From Thermoplasmata archaeon (GTDB lineage: Archaea > Thermoplasmatota > E2 > UBA202 > JdFR-43), in assembly GCA_021162305.1 (NCBI GenBank), contig JAGGYX010000176.1:1-6075 (forward strand): a DNA stretch of 6,075 bases, in the 5' to 3' direction. A model generated the notes under the pieces. That model had not been told where the DNA came from. It made no database searches and worked only from the letters and a program-made list of their open reading frames with translations. The translations under genes were made by a program, and so were the position numbers. Each line of letters begins with the position of its first letter. Within the stretch, counting starts at the first letter, position 1. Positions 4,741 through 6,075 of this stretch are shown one piece after another.

Positions 4741-6072
4741 ATGAAAATTGCAATAGTTGGGGCTGGTTTGGGCGGGCTCGCCACGGCAGCGAAATTGGCT
4801 GGAGAGCATATCGTTGATATATATGAAAAAGAAGCCATGCTTGGAGGAAGAGCCCTAACCATGAATGGAATTAGCGAAAACTATCGCAAATTTATTGCGA
4901 AATTTGAGATGGCGAATGCTTTTGCATATCCAAGTTTGGAAGAAATTTATGGAGCTGACTATAAAATTGATTTGGGATTTCATTTAATAGGTGGCGGCAA
5001 AAGAGGAGCATGTGCAAAAGCTTTGAAGGGTATTGATGGCGTTGATTTCATTGGCTCACGTTTGGGATATATTGGAGAAAAAATAGCGTATCCCATGCTC
5101 TCCTTTGCAGACAAAATGAAAATGCTTCCCCGCATTATTCAGTTAATGACGTCTCGGAAAAAAACAATTGAGGCAATGAAAAATATGTCTATGGAAGAGG
5201 CTATCGATAAATACGGAAAAGGGAAGCTTAAAACTGTGCTGAAAATTTTTCCTCGCCTTATAACTACAGTAAATGATTTGGGCAGGATTTCTGCAGGTGA
5301 AACGTTTTTTGCTCAACGCGAGTTAATGGGTGGACATCCCGTTATTTATCCAGTTGGTGGGCTGAAAAGCATCTCACGGGCATTTGCTTCATATATTGAA
5401 AGAAACGGAGGAAAAATATTTCTAAGGCATGAAGTAAAAAATGTTGATATAGATGATGGAATTGCAAAAGGAATAGATGGAAAGGAATATGATACAGTTA
5501 TTTTAAATATGCCTGTCCAGCATATTTTTAAAGTTGTTGGAGAAAGGCATTTTGAAAATGAATGGGTAAGGAAAATAAAAGGACTGGAAGGAACAGGAAG
5601 TATGGTAGCATATCATGTTTTGAATAATCTGAGCGCAAAACTGCTGGGCAAATCATTTGTTTTTCTCGAAAAAAATGATGGTTTTGTTGGCAATGAACTT
5701 GCTGGAATGATTGATTTTAAAATGGCTTCCCAGCATGGTTTGCTTTCGCCAAAGAAAAAATATATTGTTCAATCCTATTTAATATGCTCCCCAGAAGAAG
5801 CAAAGGATAAAAGAAAATGGTATGAAATGGCTGCCATGATAGATAAAAATCTGGAAAAATTGATTCCCGACTATAAAAAAAGCCTTGAATGGAGCATATA
5901 TAATGTAATATGGCATTTGGACGGAGTTGCAAAAACAGTGGACAATGAAAAGCCAAGCATTGTAACACCTGTAAAGAATCTTTATTTAGCTGGAGACAGT
6001 GTAAATTCAAAAGGCATTGGTATAAATTGTGCCATCGATTCTGCACGCCTTATAAGAGAAAAATTGAAGTGA
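4741..6072 (+). CDS. FAD-dependent oxidoreductase, phytoene desaturase / amine oxidase superfamily
   Basis: This 443-residue protein is probably a soluble or membrane-associated flavoenzyme acting on an isoprenoid or other hydrophobic substrate. The N-terminus is a classic dinucleotide-binding fold: GAGLGG (7-12), acidic E29 for the ribose, and LGGRA (34-38). P204-V-G-G207 followed by an ERNGGKIFLRHEV-type strand is the FAD-containing substrate-domain hallmark of desaturases and protoporphyrinogen-oxidase-like enzymes. The C-terminal FAD motif NLYLAGDS (413-420) continues into GIGINCAIDSA (425-435). At 443 residues it is shorter than classical CrtI desaturases (about 490-510), and the C-terminal motif lacks the usual HPG; it could be a desaturase, an isomerase-like CrtISO relative, a saturase or an uncharacterised member. 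The 2-nt gap to the UbiA gene implies one operon and a shared pathway. The fold call is firm; the substrate is unknown. Confidence 0.88.
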   Translation: MKIAIVGAGLGGLATAAKLAGEHIVDIYEKEAMLGGRALTMNGISENYRKFIAKFEMANAFAYPSLEEIYGADYKIDLGFHLIGGGKRGACAKALKGIDGVDFIGSRLGYIGEKIAYPMLSFADKMKMLPRIIQLMTSRKKTIEAMKNMSMEEAIDKYGKGKLKTVLKIFPRLITTVNDLGRISAGETFFAQRELMGGHPVIYPVGGLKSISRAFASYIERNGGKIFLRHEVKNVDIDDGIAKGIDGKEYDTVILNMPVQHIFKVVGERHFENEWVRKIKGLEGTGSMVAYHVLNNLSAKLLGKSFVFLEKNDGFVGNELAGMIDFKMASQHGLLSPKKKYIVQSYLICSPEEAKDKRKWYEMAAMIDKNLEKLIPDYKKSLEWSIYNVIWHLDGVAKTVDNEKPSIVTPVKNLYLAGDSVNSKGIGINCAIDSARLIREKLK

Positions 6073-6075
6073 AAA

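Overview
The window most likely comes from an AT-rich archaeon. The evidence is promoter architecture (A/T-rich TATA boxes preceded by purine-rich BRE-like stretches about 25-27 nt from start codons), starts with almost no leader, frequent AGA and ATA codons, and archaeal-looking protein families. A secreted C25 (gingipain-type) protease would fit the Thermoplasmatota / marine benthic group D type of archaea, for which extracellular C25 and C11 proteases have been reported. That placement is an inference; no marker gene here settles it.

All six supported genes lie on the + strand, in three apparent transcription units. Unit 1 (181-2572) has a signal-peptide-bearing C25 cysteine peptidase, then an 11-bp overlapping gene for an alkyladenine-type (AAG/MPG) DNA glycosylase with its own Shine-Dalgarno. 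Unit 2 (2627-3668) has a small membrane-anchored DUF4430 protein (the beta-grasp fold of the transcobalamin C-terminus), then a multi-spanning membrane protein resembling DUF6580 / ECF-transporter S components. Together these suggest an uptake module for a vitamin-like ligand. Unit 3 (3740-6072) has a UbiA-family prenyltransferase, followed 2 nt later by an FAD-dependent oxidoreductase of the phytoene-desaturase / amine-oxidase superfamily. This looks like a two-step isoprenoid pathway (quinone, carotenoid or other prenyl lipid).

The intergenic DNA is compact but structured. Each unit start has an inverted repeat near its promoter. The most striking is a 38-bp imperfect palindrome (17 of 19 pairs matching) between the TATA box and start codon of the DUF4430 gene. 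A 26-bp repeat with perfect 9-bp arms abuts the UbiA promoter, and a 24-bp repeat lies upstream of the protease gene. I found no RNA genes, mobile elements or CRISPR arrays, and no convincing minus-strand genes. No non-coding stretch exceeds 300 bases; the longest is the 180 bases at the left edge.
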